64,000 bases of DNA, taken from the NCBI RefSeq assembly GCF_025354435.1, contig NZ_JANXMU010000032.1, positions 62,001 to 126,000 of the forward strand, written 5' to 3'. Shown piece by piece: positions 37,848-47,237 of the stretch. Under the pieces are notes generated by a model. The model saw only the letters and a list, made by a program, of their open reading frames with translations. It ran no database searches and was not told the DNA's origin. The stretch comes from Rhodoferax sp. Its GTDB lineage: Bacteria; Pseudomonadota; Gammaproteobacteria; Burkholderiales; Burkholderiaceae_C. The position numbers were made by a program, and so were the translations under genes. The first letter of the stretch is position 1. Each line of letters opens with the position of its first letter.

Positions 37848-39224
37848 TCATGCCGCTTCCCAGGTCGTGCCGCCGGCTGCGTCCTTGAGGGCGATGCCAT
37901 GGGCCAGCAGGTGCTGGCGAATGCGGTCGGCCTCGGCAAAGTTGCGGGTGGCTTTGGCCTCGGCGCGCTGGCCGATGAGGGCCAGGATGGCCGCATCGTC
38001 GAGCCCGGCACCGGCTTGCAAAAACGCCTTGGCGCTGCCTTGCAGCAAACCCAGCGTGTTGCCCAAGGCTTGCAACAGCCCCGCCAAATCGGCCGACTGG
38101 GTACGGTTGACTTCAGAAGCCAGGTCAAACAGCACGGCCAGCGCTTCGGGCGTACCAAAGTCTTCGTCCATCGCGGCTTTAAAGCGGGCTGCAAAGGGCT
38201 GGGTCCAGTCGATGGCGGCGGGCACGAGCGGCTCCAACAGGCTCAGCGCGGTGTACAGACGCTTCAAGGCGGTACGGGCATCAATCAGATGCGCATCGCT
38301 GTAGTTCAGCGGGCTGCGGTAATGGGTGCGTACCAGGAAGAAGCGCAGGGTTTCCGCGTCAAATTTCTGCAGCACGTCGCGGATGGTGAAGAAGTTGCCC
38401 AGACTTTTGGACATCTTTTCGTTGTCTACCCGCACAAAGCCGTTGTGCACCCAGAAGCGCGCCAGCGGCTTGCCGGACGCGCCTTCGCTCTGGGCGATTT
38501 CGTTCTCGTGGTGCGGAAACTGCAGATCGGCACCGCCGCCGTGGATGTCAAAGCTCTCGCCCAAAGTCTGGCAGGACATGGCCGAGCACTCGATGTGCCA
38601 GCCGGGGCGGCCCGGGCCGAAGTCGCTGGGCCAGATGGCATCGGCGGGCTCGGTGGGTTTGGCGGCTTTCCACAGCACAAAGTCCAGTGGGTCGTCCTTG
38701 CCATCCAGCACCGCCACGCGCTCACCGGCGTGCAGCTCGTCCAGCGATTTGCCCGACAACTGGCCATAGCCGGAGAATTTGCGCACAGCAAAGTTCACAT
38801 CACCCTGCGGTGTGCGGTAGGCCAGGCCTTTGTGCTCCAGCATGCCGATCAGGTTCAGCATCTGCGGCACGTAATCGGTGGCGCGGGGCTCCAGCGTGGG
38901 CGGCTGGATACCCAGCAAGGCGATGTCCTGGTGCATGGCCAGAGTCATCTCGTTGGTCAGGGCGCGGATGGTGATGCCACGCTGCACGGCGCGGGCAATG
39001 ATCTTGTCGTCGATGTCGGTGATGTTGCGCACATAGGTGACGCGCAGGCCACTGACCTTGAGCCAGCGCTGCACCACATCAAACGCCATCATCATGCGGG
39101 CGTGGCCGATGTGGCACAGATCGTAGATCGTCATGCCACACACGTACATGCGCACATGGCCGGGCTCGATGGGGGAAAACTCTTCGGTGGCACGCGACAG
39201 CGTGTTGTAAATGCGCAAACTCAT
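37848..39224 (-). CDS. cysS: Cysteinyl-tRNA synthetase
   Basis: A 458-residue class I synthetase (E. coli 461). HIGH motif in [17 protein letters not shown] in [14 protein letters not shown], and zinc ligands in VCGMT, ECSAM and HHENEIAQ. The start at 39224 gives the conserved [11 protein letters not shown]. It heads a minus-strand series cysS - glycosylase - accA and is divergent from the TPR-cyclophilin-lpxH series. Confidence 0.97.
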   Translation of the reverse strand: MSLRIYNTLSRATEEFSPIEPGHVRMYVCGMTIYDLCHIGHARMMMAFDVVQRWLKVSGLRVTYVRNITDIDDKIIARAVQRGITIRALTNEMTLAMHQDIALLGIQPPTLEPRATDYVPQMLNLIGMLEHKGLAYRTPQGDVNFAVRKFSGYGQLSGKSLDELHAGERVAVLDGKDDPLDFVLWKAAKPTEPADAIWPSDFGPGRPGWHIECSAMSCQTLGESFDIHGGGADLQFPHHENEIAQSEGASGKPLARFWVHNGFVRVDNEKMSKSLGNFFTIRDVLQKFDAETLRFFLVRTHYRSPLNYSDAHLIDARTALKRLYTALSLLEPLVPAAIDWTQPFAARFKAAMDEDFGTPEALAVLFDLASEVNRTQSADLAGLLQALGNTLGLLQGSAKAFLQAGAGLDDAAILALIGQRAEAKATRNFAEADRIRQHLLAHGIALKDAAGGTTWEAA

Positions 39225-39411
39225 GGAATCTAATAATGCCGCAGAACGCCAAGTGGCTCAACGGGTGGTGTCAGTGGGTGGGGGCGGTAGCCGGATGCAA
39301 AACCGGGGTGCGATAAGCGGCATCAGACCCCTCGGCTACAATCCTGAGCAGTATATCGCCCCGCGTTTGGGCATGGGATCCACCCTGTTTGCACCTTGTT
39401 GTAGAGGCTTT

Positions 39412-39972
39412 ATGTCACATTCCTTGCCGCGTTTGTCTGTTGTTTTGCGCCTTCTTGCGGCTACGGCGCTTGTCGCCTCGGCGGCAGTCCACGCCGATGA
39501 CTATGGCGATGTCAGCCAGTTGCTGAAGACAGGCAAGTTGGCCGAAGCCCAGGCCAAAGCCGATCTGTACCTGACTGTCAAACCCAAAGACCCGCAAATG
39601 CGCTTCCTGAAGTCGGCTGTGCAGTCGGCCGCAGGCCAGCCCGCCGAAGCCATTACCACGCTGACCGCGTTGACCCAAGAATTCCCCGAGTTACCCGAGC
39701 CGTACAACAACCTGGCCGTGCTCTATGCCAGCCAGAACCAGTATGACAAGGCCCGCACCACGCTGGAAATGGCCGTGCGCATCAACCCCACCTACGCCAC
39801 CGCCTACGAGAACCTGGGCGATGTGTATGCCAAGATGGCCAGCCAGTCGTACAGCAAATCGTTGCAGCTCAACGCTACCAACACCCAGGCCTCACAAAAA
39901 GTAGCTTTGCTGAAGACCGTTCTGGCGCCTGCCGCACCGGCAACACCGGTAGCACCCGCCAAGACCAAGTAA
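39412..39972 (+). CDS. Secreted TPR-repeat protein
   Basis: 186 residues: signal peptide (about 1-27; VVLRLLAATALVASAAVHA) and a tetratricopeptide domain with visible repeats (LPEPYNNLAVLYASQNQYDK; NPTYATAYENLGDVYAKMA), ending in an Ala/Pro-rich tail. A periplasmic protein-binding scaffold is likely. Its place beside two cyclophilins and lpxH is conserved in Comamonadaceae to my knowledge, suggesting an envelope-biogenesis role, but no specific partner is known. A terminator follows. Confidence 0.82.
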   Translation: MSHSLPRLSVVLRLLAATALVASAAVHADDYGDVSQLLKTGKLAEAQAKADLYLTVKPKDPQMRFLKSAVQSAAGQPAEAITTLTALTQEFPELPEPYNNLAVLYASQNQYDKARTTLEMAVRINPTYATAYENLGDVYAKMASQSYSKSLQLNATNTQASQKVALLKTVLAPAAPATPVAPAKTK

Positions 39973-39991
39973 ACCTGCGCGGCGCATCGAC

Positions 39992-40017
39992 AGGGCAGCG
40001 CAACAGCTGCCCTTTTT
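39992..40017 (+). terminator. Intrinsic terminator after the TPR gene
   Basis: GGGCAGC (39993-39999) pairs with GCTGCCC (40006-40012), followed by TTTTT. It separates the TPR gene from the cyclophilin genes. Confidence 0.8.
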
Positions 40018-40049
40018 GCCTTTTTAATCCCTCTTTAGCGCTCTCTGCC

Positions 40050-40622
40050 ATGACCTTCTCTCTCTCCAAACGCGCCCTGGTGCTCGCCTGCGCCCTGTGG
40101 GCATCCCACGGCGCTTTTGCCGCCGATGCACCAAAGCTCAAGTTCGCCACCTCGCTGGGCGACTTTGTGGTCGAGGTCTACCCCGACAAAGCGCCCAAAA
40201 CGGTAGAAAACTTCTTGCAGTATGCCAAAGACAAACACTATGAAGGCACCGTATTCCACCGCGTGATGGACGGCTTCATGGTGCAAGGCGGAGGCTTCAC
40301 CGCTGACATGAAAGAAAAGTCCACCCGGCCCCCAGTGCCTTTGGAAGCCAGCAACGGCCTGAAAAACGACCGCGGTACCATCTCCATGGCGCGTACCAAC
40401 AACCCGAATTCGGCCACCGCGCAGTTCTTCATCAACGTGCAAAACAACGCCAGCCTGAACGCGCCCTCCCCTGACGGCTATGGCTACACCGTGTTTGGCA
40501 AAGTTGTCAGCGGCATGGACGTGGTGGACAAAATCCGCGTTGTGCCCACCGGCAACAAAGGCCCGTTCCAAAACGTCCCGCTGACCCCGGTCAGCATCCA
40601 ATCCGTCACCCTCGTTAAATAA
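40050..40622 (+). CDS. ppiA: Periplasmic peptidyl-prolyl cis-trans isomerase (cyclophilin)
   Basis: 190 residues with a signal peptide ([16 protein letters not shown], cleavage near 24) and a cyclophilin domain: [49 protein letters not shown]. It catalyses proline isomerisation in folding envelope proteins. It is followed 16 bases later by a cytosolic paralogue, so the pair arose by duplication and divergence in targeting. Confidence 0.93.
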   Translation: MTFSLSKRALVLACALWASHGAFAADAPKLKFATSLGDFVVEVYPDKAPKTVENFLQYAKDKHYEGTVFHRVMDGFMVQGGGFTADMKEKSTRPPVPLEASNGLKNDRGTISMARTNNPNSATAQFFINVQNNASLNAPSPDGYGYTVFGKVVSGMDVVDKIRVVPTGNKGPFQNVPLTPVSIQSVTLVK

Positions 40623-40638
40623 AAAAGGAATCCTTGCC

Positions 40639-41145
40639 ATGAGCAACCCTAAAGTCGAACTCCACATTGCCAACCGCGGCGTGATCACCCTGGAACTGGA
40701 CGCTGAAAAGGCCCCTAAGTCGGTCGCCAACTTCCTGGCCTACGTGGCCAAGGGCCATTACGACAACACCGTATTCCACCGTGTCATCCCCGGCTTCATG
40801 GTCCAAGGCGGCGGTTTTGAGCCCGGCATGAAGCAAAAAGGCAGCGACAAGCCGATCGACAACGAAGCCAACAACGGCTTGAAGAACGACAACTACACCG
40901 TCGCCATGGCCCGCACGAATGATCCGCACTCGGCCACCGCCCAGTTCTTTATCAACGTGGCCAATAACGGCTTCCTGAACCACACCGCCATCTCGTCGTC
41001 GGGCTGGGGCTATGCCGTATTCGGCAAGGTTGTCTCGGGCGCCGAAGTGGTCGATGGCATCAAGGCCGTCAAGACTGGCAACAAGGGTGGCCACGGCGAT
41101 GTGCCTTTGGAAGACGTGATCATCGAAAAAGCCGTAGCCATCTAA
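40639..41145 (+). CDS. ppiB: Cytosolic peptidyl-prolyl cis-trans isomerase (cyclophilin)
   Basis: 168 residues without a signal peptide (E. coli PpiB 164). [39 protein letters not shown] and [15 protein letters not shown] cover the active site. An AAAAGGA ribosome site lies 9-10 bases before the ATG. It shares an operon with the upstream ppiA and probably with the downstream lpxH, 12 bases away. Confidence 0.95.
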   Translation: MSNPKVELHIANRGVITLELDAEKAPKSVANFLAYVAKGHYDNTVFHRVIPGFMVQGGGFEPGMKQKGSDKPIDNEANNGLKNDNYTVAMARTNDPHSATAQFFINVANNGFLNHTAISSSGWGYAVFGKVVSGAEVVDGIKAVKTGNKGGHGDVPLEDVIIEKAVAI

Positions 41146-41157
41146 ACGGACTTCAGC

Positions 41158-41952
41158 GTGACCCCGACCGTGCCCCCGGTGGCGGAGCTCATCGCTCCCA
41201 CCCACTGGCGCACGGTCGCTTGCATTTCAGACCTGCATTTGCAGGCCAGCGAACCCACTACCTTTGCCGCCTGGCAGCACAGCATGGCGAGCACGACGGC
41301 AGATGCTGTATTCATTCTGGGCGATTTGTTTGAGGTTTGGGTGGGCGACGACGCGCTGGATGCCGACCCGGCCGGTTTCGATGCCGCCTTCGTGCAGGTG
41401 CTGCGCGACACCGCCCGCCAACGCCCGGTTTTCTTCATGCACGGCAACCGCGACTTCTTGGTGGGCCGCGCCTGCCTGGATGCCTGCGGTGTCACCCTGC
41501 TCGGCGACCCCACGGTATTGCAGTTTGCCGGGCGGCGCTGGCTGCTGAGCCATGGCGACGCGCTGTGCCTGGACGATGTGGACTACCTGCAGTTCCGCGC
41601 TGTGGTGCGCAGCCCGCAGTGGCAACAAGATTTTTTAGCTAAGCCACTGGCCGAGCGCCAGCAAATCGCCCGTGGCATCCGCAGCCAGAGCGAAAGCCGC
41701 AAACGCAGCGGCGTGGTGTACGCCGATGTCGACACCGTCGCAGCCACCGAATGGCTGCACGCGGCCCGTGCCACGGTGCTGGTCCACGGCCACACACACC
41801 GTCCGGCGCGGCACGACCTGGGAGAGAGTTTGCAGCGCTGGGTCCTCAGCGACTGGGATGCCGCCGCCCATCCACCGCGTGGTGAACTGCTGTGCCTGTC
41901 GGCCACAGGTGTACAGCGCGTGCCACTGGATGCGCACGGATTTTATACATAA
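41158..41952 (+). CDS. lpxH: UDP-2,3-diacylglucosamine diphosphatase
   Basis: A 264-residue calcineurin-like phosphoesterase that makes lipid X in lipid A synthesis at the membrane surface. Metal-binding motifs in order: SDLHL, GDLFEVWVGDD, MHGNRDFLVG, LSHGD and VHGHTHRP. The start is GTG at 41158 (homology starts just downstream, at TVACISDLHL). Longer than E. coli LpxH (240). The last codons (FYT-stop) are part of a family A repeat. Confidence 0.93.
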   Translation: MTPTVPPVAELIAPTHWRTVACISDLHLQASEPTTFAAWQHSMASTTADAVFILGDLFEVWVGDDALDADPAGFDAAFVQVLRDTARQRPVFFMHGNRDFLVGRACLDACGVTLLGDPTVLQFAGRRWLLSHGDALCLDDVDYLQFRAVVRSPQWQQDFLAKPLAERQQIARGIRSQSESRKRSGVVYADVDTVAATEWLHAARATVLVHGHTHRPARHDLGESLQRWVLSDWDAAAHPPRGELLCLSATGVQRVPLDAHGFYT

Positions 41953-42006
41953 AATTAGCCTCTAGCGTATATCAAATATACACATACAGCTATATTTTAC
42001 ATAGCA
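41941..42006 (+). repeat. Family A repeat between convergent lpxH and LysR genes
   Basis: AAAATTAGCCTCTAGCGTAT, ATCAAATATACACATACAGC then TATATTTTACATAGCA. It encodes the end of LpxH and, on the other strand, the last residues and stop of the LysR protein. Confidence 0.85.
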
Positions 42007-42902
42007 TTATCCCAGGCTGGCTCTGGACCCCATTGCGCAGCCAAAAAGTCCAGCAAGGTACGCAGCGTAGCCGGTTGGTGGCGGTGCGATACATACATGC
42101 CATAGATCCCCAGCGCGGCCGGTTGCCAGTCGGGCAATACGGCCACCAGCGCGCCGCTGCGCGGCATGGGGGTCACCATGAAGGTGGGCAACATCGCCAT
42201 GCCTCCGCCCGCCAGCACCGCCTGCAGCAGGGTCGATGCCTCGTTGGCGCTGAGGTTGCCGCTGACTTGCACGGCGGTATCCACCCCGTCACGGCCCAGA
42301 TTCCACTGGCTTTTGGCAAACCGCGAGTAGGTCAGGCAATTGTGTTCGGCCAGGTCCTCCAGGGTTTGCGGCGTACCAACGCGGGCCAGGTAGTCCGGCG
42401 CAGCGCACACCACCGACCGGCATACCGACAGCTTGTGGGCAATCAGGCCGGGGTCGACCTCATTGGTGATGCGTACGGCCAGGTCAACCCGGTCTTCGAC
42501 CATATTGGGTATATGGTCGCCGAGCTGCAAATCCACCCGGGTCCGCGGATAGCGGGCCAGGTAGGCAACCAGTGCCGGTGCTAAATGGGTCTGGCCCAAA
42601 GCCACGCTGGCTACCACGCGGATCGGGCCGTGCGGCTCGGTATCGCGCTGGCCCACCACCTGCTCTACATCGTTTACCAGTTCTAACAATTGGCGACTGC
42701 GGGCGACACAGGCCTCGCCCGCTTCCGTGAGCGAAAGGCGGCGGGTAGAGCGTTGCAGCAAACGCGTGCCTAACCATCGCTCCAGCTCTGCGATGTGGCG
42801 TGTCACCATGGCCCGGGACATGCCCAGTGTTTCGGCGGCGGCGGTGAAGCTGCCACGCGTGACCACCTCGCTAAATACGCGCATGGCGGAAATTCGGTCC
42901 AT
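41997..42902 (-). CDS. LysR-type transcriptional regulator
   Basis: 301 residues: HTH (MRVFSEVVTRGSFTAAAETL, VTRHIAELERWLGTRLLQR) and effector domain (DRVDLAVRITNEVDPGLIAH) of the CrgA/DmlR-like subgroup. The ATG at 42902 precedes the HTH by family spacing; an upstream in-frame start at 42965 is unlikely. No neighbouring divergent gene suggests a target. The 260 bases upstream to arfB (42903-43163) are A+T-rich and should hold its promoter; nothing else is recognised there. Confidence 0.88.
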   Translation of the reverse strand: MDRISAMRVFSEVVTRGSFTAAAETLGMSRAMVTRHIAELERWLGTRLLQRSTRRLSLTEAGEACVARSRQLLELVNDVEQVVGQRDTEPHGPIRVVASVALGQTHLAPALVAYLARYPRTRVDLQLGDHIPNMVEDRVDLAVRITNEVDPGLIAHKLSVCRSVVCAAPDYLARVGTPQTLEDLAEHNCLTYSRFAKSQWNLGRDGVDTAVQVSGNLSANEASTLLQAVLAGGGMAMLPTFMVTPMPRSGALVAVLPDWQPAALGIYGMYVSHRHQPATLRTLLDFLAAQWGPEPAWDNAM

Positions 42903-43163
42903 ACCCAATCCTTGTGGTCTATTTTTTACACAACCAATGGGTCGTTCTGGCCACGATTGAATCACGAAACAAGGCGAATTCGATTGAAATTCGTATGCAA
43001 CAAATTATACCGACACATCTATGTACGATTTAATTTTCAATTAAATCTATGAAGACCTGCGTGTAATTCGCCATCTATCGCAGAAGTGCATGGCAAAGTG
43101 AGGCTTATTGGCCTCGTTGAAAGGCTCACCTCACGTAATGTCGAGCCGCCAAAGAACCGGGAT

Positions 43164-43574
43164 TTATTCGTTGACCTTGCCGCGCAGCGCCTTGGTGCTG
43201 GCGCGCTGGTTTTTACCTTCTAGCCGCCGCTGCTTGGAGCCGTAGGTGGGTTTGGTGGCACGGCGTACCAGCGGGGCCTGGGCGACGCTGTTGACCAGCG
43301 CCTCCAGCCGCTGCAGTGCGTCGGCACGGTTTTGGTCTTGGCTGCGGTGTTGCTGGGCTTTGAGCACCACCACGCCGAGCTGCGTGATGCGGCTGTCACG
43401 CAGTATCAGCAGCCGCTCTTTCACGTCTGGCGGCAGGCTGGACGCGCCAATGTCAAAGCGCAGATGCACTGCGCTGGACACCTTATTGACGTTTTGTCCG
43501 CCGGCACCCTGCGCCCGAATGGCGGTCATTTCGACCTCCTCCGGGTCAATGCTCAGCGGGCGAAAGTAAATCAT
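43164..43574 (-). CDS. arfB: Peptidyl-tRNA hydrolase ArfB (YaeJ)
   Basis: 136 residues. It rescues ribosomes stalled without a stop codon by hydrolysing peptidyl-tRNA. The catalytic GGQ is at 25-27 (RAQGAGGQNVNKV) and the basic C-terminal tail that enters the mRNA channel is present (KQRRLEGKNQRASTKALRGK). It overlaps the stop of the upstream SIMPL gene by ATGA, implying coupling. Confidence 0.94.
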   Translation of the reverse strand: MIYFRPLSIDPEEVEMTAIRAQGAGGQNVNKVSSAVHLRFDIGASSLPPDVKERLLILRDSRITQLGVVVLKAQQHRSQDQNRADALQRLEALVNSVAQAPLVRRATKPTYGSKQRRLEGKNQRASTKALRGKVNE

Positions 43575-44296
43575 TTCAGCTGCACTGCACCAGACACCAT
43601 AACCTGCACGGTGCTTTTGCCCGCTTCCACCGGTACGGCCATGTCGCTGGATGCCATCTTGGCCTCCATCGCCATCATGCGCGGGCGCGGCATGCCGCCC
43701 GTATCGGACGCGTTGACGGAGACCTCGCGCAGGCTGTAGCTGGCAAAGCCGAAGCCTTTGGCGATCTCGCCCGCCTTGGCCTTGAACTGCTCAATCGCCA
43801 TCGCCTGCGCCTGGCCTTCGACCTGGGTGCGCTGGCTGCGGCTTAGGCCAAAACTGACATTGCCCATGGTCAGCGTGCTGATTTTGCCTGCGGTGCTGGC
43901 GATCCGGGCAAAGTCGCGGCCCTCCAGCACCAGCTCGGTACTGCCCTGCCAGCCCACGATTTTGCTGTCTTTGCCGTAGCGCGGGAACAGGCTGAAGTTG
44001 CCCGTACGCGCATCCAGCTGGCCGGGTTGCACGGCTTTTTTGGCTTCGTTCAACGCCGCCTCCAGCGCGACTTTGAGCTGGGTTTGCACCACGCCCGCGT
44101 CGGTGCCGTCGCGGCTGGTGCTCAGCACCATGGTCAGCAGGTCTTGCTGCACCTCGACGGCTCCGCTGGCCGACAACTGCACCACGTTATGCGGCACCTG
44201 GCCAGGACCACTTTCTTGAGAAAAAACGCTTCCAGCGCACACCAGCAATGCAGTAGCAGCTATCGATTTGGTAACGGAATTCAAAACCATGGACAT
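43571..44296 (-). CDS. SIMPL (DUF541) domain periplasmic protein
   Basis: 241 residues with a signal peptide (KSIAATALLVCAGSVFS) and a SIMPL domain (VQLSASGAVEVQQDLLTMVL; GNFSLFPRYG; MAIEQFKAKAGEIAKGFGF). Relatives include YggE, linked to oxidative stress tolerance; the molecular function is not known. The start at 44296 or 44290 is equivalent. It is divergent from ompR across a 228-base regulatory region and coupled to arfB. Confidence 0.87.
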   Translation of the reverse strand: MSMVLNSVTKSIAATALLVCAGSVFSQESGPGQVPHNVVQLSASGAVEVQQDLLTMVLSTSRDGTDAGVVQTQLKVALEAALNEAKKAVQPGQLDARTGNFSLFPRYGKDSKIVGWQGSTELVLEGRDFARIASTAGKISTLTMGNVSFGLSRSQRTQVEGQAQAMAIEQFKAKAGEIAKGFGFASYSLREVSVNASDTGGMPRPRMMAMEAKMASSDMAVPVEAGKSTVQVMVSGAVQLK

Positions 44297-44429
44297 GCGG
44301 TACTTTCAAAAAATTAAAGGATGAACACAGGTAACGGGTGCGGCACAGATTGCGCAGACCTAGACCTCTAATAAAAACAGTATTTACCGTAAAAAACTAC
44401 CGCACAAAGCACACTGGACCGTATGCAAA

Positions 44430-44512
44430 ATTTGTAACATACTGTCAATGCAAGGTCTAATCGTCGGTTTTTGGCAGTTACACACTGCAAAATCGCCCTG
44501 TTACATATTACC
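44430..44512 (+). promoter_or_regulatory. Three OmpR-like boxes upstream of ompR
   Basis: ATTTGTAACATACTG (44430-44444), GTTACACA (about 44477-44484) and TGTTACATATTACC (44499-44512) resemble the half-sites of OmpR in E. coli porin promoters (TTTGTAACATAT; GGTTACATATT). Their place before ompR suggests autoregulation. The last copy ends 12 bases before the ATG. Confidence 0.45.
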
Positions 44513-44524
44513 GGTACACAGACT

Positions 44525-45256
44525 ATGAACCAGACTGCCAACCGCCCAGACAAGATTTTGGTGGTCGATGACGACTCCCGCATCCGCGATCTGTTGCGCC
44601 GCTATTTGATGCAAGAAGGCTTTGAAGTCATGCTGGCCGAAGACGGCAAAGCACTCAGCCGCATCATGTTGCGCGACACCGCCGACCTGATCGTGCTGGA
44701 CCTGATGATGCCCGGAGAAGACGGCTTGAGCATTTGCCGCCGCCTGCGCGCCGCCAACGACCGCACCCCCATCATCATGCTCACCGCCAAGGGCGAGGAC
44801 ATCGACCGCATTGTCGGTCTGGAAGTGGGTGCCGACGACTACCTGGGCAAACCGTTCAACCCGCGTGAACTGCTGGCCCGCATCCATGCCGTGCTGCGCC
44901 GCCGCCCAGTCAAAGAGGCACCCGGCGCGCCGTCCATCGACAACGAAATCATCACTTTTGGCCCGTTCTCGTTCGACCTCGGCTCCCGCACCCTGAACCG
45001 CAACGGCGAAGAACTGCCGCTGACCACCGGTGAATTTGCCATGCTCAAGGCCCTGGTGCGCCACCCGCGCCAGCCGTTGTCGCGCGAAAAACTGGCCCTG
45101 CTGGCCCGCGGCCGCGAGTTCGAACCGTTCGACCGCAGCTTGGACGTGCAGGTATCACGCCTGCGCAAGCTGGTGGAGGTAGATGCCGCCGCCCCCCGCT
45201 TCATCCAGACCGTGTGGGGAGTGGGTTATGTGTTTGTACCAGACGGCGCGGGTTGA
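44525..45256 (+). CDS. ompR: OmpR-type response regulator
   Basis: 243 residues: receiver domain (ILVVDDDSRIRDLLRRYL; phosphorylation Asp59 in LIVLDLMMPGEDG; Lys in YLGKPF) and winged-helix DNA-binding domain (LTTGEFAMLKALVRHPRQPL; VDAAAPRFIQTVWGVGYVFV). Close to E. coli OmpR in length and pattern. The ATG at 44525 fits the alignment. The kinase gene follows after six bases. Confidence 0.93.
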   Translation: MNQTANRPDKILVVDDDSRIRDLLRRYLMQEGFEVMLAEDGKALSRIMLRDTADLIVLDLMMPGEDGLSICRRLRAANDRTPIIMLTAKGEDIDRIVGLEVGADDYLGKPFNPRELLARIHAVLRRRPVKEAPGAPSIDNEIITFGPFSFDLGSRTLNRNGEELPLTTGEFAMLKALVRHPRQPLSREKLALLARGREFEPFDRSLDVQVSRLRKLVEVDAAAPRFIQTVWGVGYVFVPDGAG

Positions 45257-45262
45257 TCGCTT

Positions 45263-46711
45263 TTGAGTAAATCCCCCTCTCGCCGCCTGTCAGACTATCA
45301 GCTGAACGACGCGGCAGACCTTTCCGATGGCACCAGTCCAGCTCCGCTGGAGATGCTGCCAAGCAAATCGCACCTGTCCCGCCAGATGGTGGTGGTCAGC
45401 CTGTTCTGGCGCACCTTCTTTTTGCTTGCAACCCTGCTCATGGGCAGCATGCTGGCCTGGCTGGCGACACTGCGGGCTCTGGACTTCACGCCCCGCGCCG
45501 TCCAGACAGCGCAACAAATCGCCTCCCAGGTCAACCTGAGCCGCGCCGCCCTGATGCATGTGGATGCCATCGCCCGCGTCTCGCTGATCAAAACCATGGC
45601 CGACACCGAGGGTGTGCGCATCGTGCCGCGCGAACCCAAAGACCAGTTTCTGCCCTTCGACAACGATGCCCTGAGCGAACGCGTCGCCCAGGAACTCAAA
45701 AGCATCCTCGGCCCGGCCACCGTGGTGGCGCGCAGCGTCAACGGCATCAACGGCCTGTGGGTGGGTTTTGACATCAACGGCGATGCCAACTGGCTGCAGC
45801 TGGACCGCGAACGCTTCAACCCCGGCAGCAACAAAACCTGGCTGATCTGGCTGTTGACCATCGGCGGGCTGTCGCTCACAGGCGCGGCGCTGATTGCCCG
45901 CCTGATCAACCGCCCGCTCAAACAACTGTCATTTGCCACCAGCCGGGTGCGCGAGGGCGACTTCGATGCCAGCCACCTGGACGAACGCGGCGTGACCGGC
46001 GAGGTGCGCGAGGTCAACATCGGCTTCAACCGCATGGCGCAAAAGCTGGCCAAGATCGAACAGGACCGCGTGGTCATGCTGGCCGGTATCTCGCACGACT
46101 TGCGCACGCCGCTGGCCCGCCTGCGGCTGGAAACCGAGATGAGCGTGGCCGACGACGATGCCCGCGACCACATGGTGGCCGACATCGAACAGCTCGATGC
46201 CATCATCGACAAATTTCTGGACTATGCCCGGCCCGGCCACGCCAAGCTGAGTCCCGTGTCGCTGAACCAGGTGCTGGAATCCAGCCTGTACGCCGTGCTG
46301 GAGTACGAAGACATGCGCATCCAACTCAATGTCGATGCGCCGCTGATGGTGCTGGCCGACGAGGTAGAACTCGGCCGCGTCATCGCCAACTTGCTGGAAA
46401 ATGCCCGCCGCTACGGCAAATCGCCCGACACTGGCATTGCCGTGGTGGATATCGCCGCCAAGGCCCGGGACGACTGGGTGCTGCTGAAAGTGCGCGACCA
46501 CGGCCAAGGGGTCAATCCCGAACAGCTCAGCAGCCTGTCCAAGCCCTTCTTCCGGGGCGATACCGCCCGCACCGAAGCCACGGGCGCAGGCCTGGGCCTG
46601 TCGATTGTGGACAAAGCCATCCAGCGCATGGGCGGCGAGTTTGAGCTGACCAACACCGCATCGGGCGGCCTGGCAGCGCACATCAAGCTCCAGCGCGCCC
46701 CCAAAACCTGA
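45263..46711 (+). CDS. envZ: EnvZ-type sensor histidine kinase
   Basis: 482 residues: two membrane segments (about 50-72 and 192-212) around a periplasmic domain, HAMP (RVREGDFDASHLDERGVTGE), a DHp helix with phospho-acceptor His278 in GISHDLRTPLARLRLE, and an HATPase domain (NLLENARRYG; DHGQGV; GAGLGLSIVDKAI). It senses an envelope or osmotic signal and phosphorylates OmpR. A TTG start at 45263 is assigned; an internal ATG (about 45353) is a possible alternative. The 40-residue cytoplasmic N-terminus is longer than in E. coli. Confidence 0.92.
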   Translation: MSKSPSRRLSDYQLNDAADLSDGTSPAPLEMLPSKSHLSRQMVVVSLFWRTFFLLATLLMGSMLAWLATLRALDFTPRAVQTAQQIASQVNLSRAALMHVDAIARVSLIKTMADTEGVRIVPREPKDQFLPFDNDALSERVAQELKSILGPATVVARSVNGINGLWVGFDINGDANWLQLDRERFNPGSNKTWLIWLLTIGGLSLTGAALIARLINRPLKQLSFATSRVREGDFDASHLDERGVTGEVREVNIGFNRMAQKLAKIEQDRVVMLAGISHDLRTPLARLRLETEMSVADDDARDHMVADIEQLDAIIDKFLDYARPGHAKLSPVSLNQVLESSLYAVLEYEDMRIQLNVDAPLMVLADEVELGRVIANLLENARRYGKSPDTGIAVVDIAAKARDDWVLLKVRDHGQGVNPEQLSSLSKPFFRGDTARTEATGAGLGLSIVDKAIQRMGGEFELTNTASGGLAAHIKLQRAPKT

Positions 46712-46774
46712 TTTATAAGAAATAGGCCTCATGTGCTTATTGCACCTACACGAGCAGCTATTTTTTATATAGCA
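46711..46774 (+). repeat. Family A repeat between convergent envZ and ispF
   Basis: AGAAATAGGCCTCATGTGCT, TATTGCACCTACACGAGCAG then CTATTTTTTATATAGCA, a diverged core. On the minus strand it encodes the last residues of IspF (LLYKK) and its stop. Confidence 0.75.
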
Positions 46775-47237
46775 AAACTACCGCCCGCGCCTCGATGCTC
46801 TGGCCTAGGCCGACCGGGCCCATCTTCTCCGCCGTCTTGGCCTTGATGTTGATCTGCTCCAACACCAAGCCCAAACCGCTGGCGATGCGCGCGCGCATGG
46901 CCGGGATGTGCGGCATCATTTTGGGGGCCTGGGCGATGATGGTGCTGTCGATGTTGCCGATCTGGTAGCCCTGGGCCGCCACCCGGCGCAGCGCCTCCAC
47001 CAACAGCACCATGGAATCCGCACCTTTGAACTGCGGGTCGGTGTCAGAGAAATGCGTGCCGATATCACCCAGCGCGGCCGCGCCCAGCAGGGCATCGGTG
47101 ATGGCGTGCAACAGCGCGTCGGCATCCGAATGGCCGAGCAGGCCCATGCTGTGGGGAATCTCCACGCCGCCCAAAATCAGCTTGCGGCCCGCCACCAGGA
47201 CGTGTACATCCCAACCTTCTCCAATACGAAACGGCAT
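46758..47237 (-). CDS. ispF: 2-C-methyl-D-erythritol 2,4-cyclodiphosphate synthase
   Basis: 159 residues, exactly family length. It forms the cyclic diphosphate in the MEP isoprenoid pathway. Motifs: [11 protein letters not shown] (zinc ligands Asp/His), [35 protein letters not shown] and [12 protein letters not shown]. Its ATG overlaps the ispD stop by one base (TGATG). Confidence 0.96.
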   Translation of the reverse strand: MPFRIGEGWDVHVLVAGRKLILGGVEIPHSMGLLGHSDADALLHAITDALLGAAALGDIGTHFSDTDPQFKGADSMVLLVEALRRVAAQGYQIGNIDSTIIAQAPKMMPHIPAMRARIASGLGLVLEQINIKAKTAEKMGPVGLGQSIEARAVVLLYKK

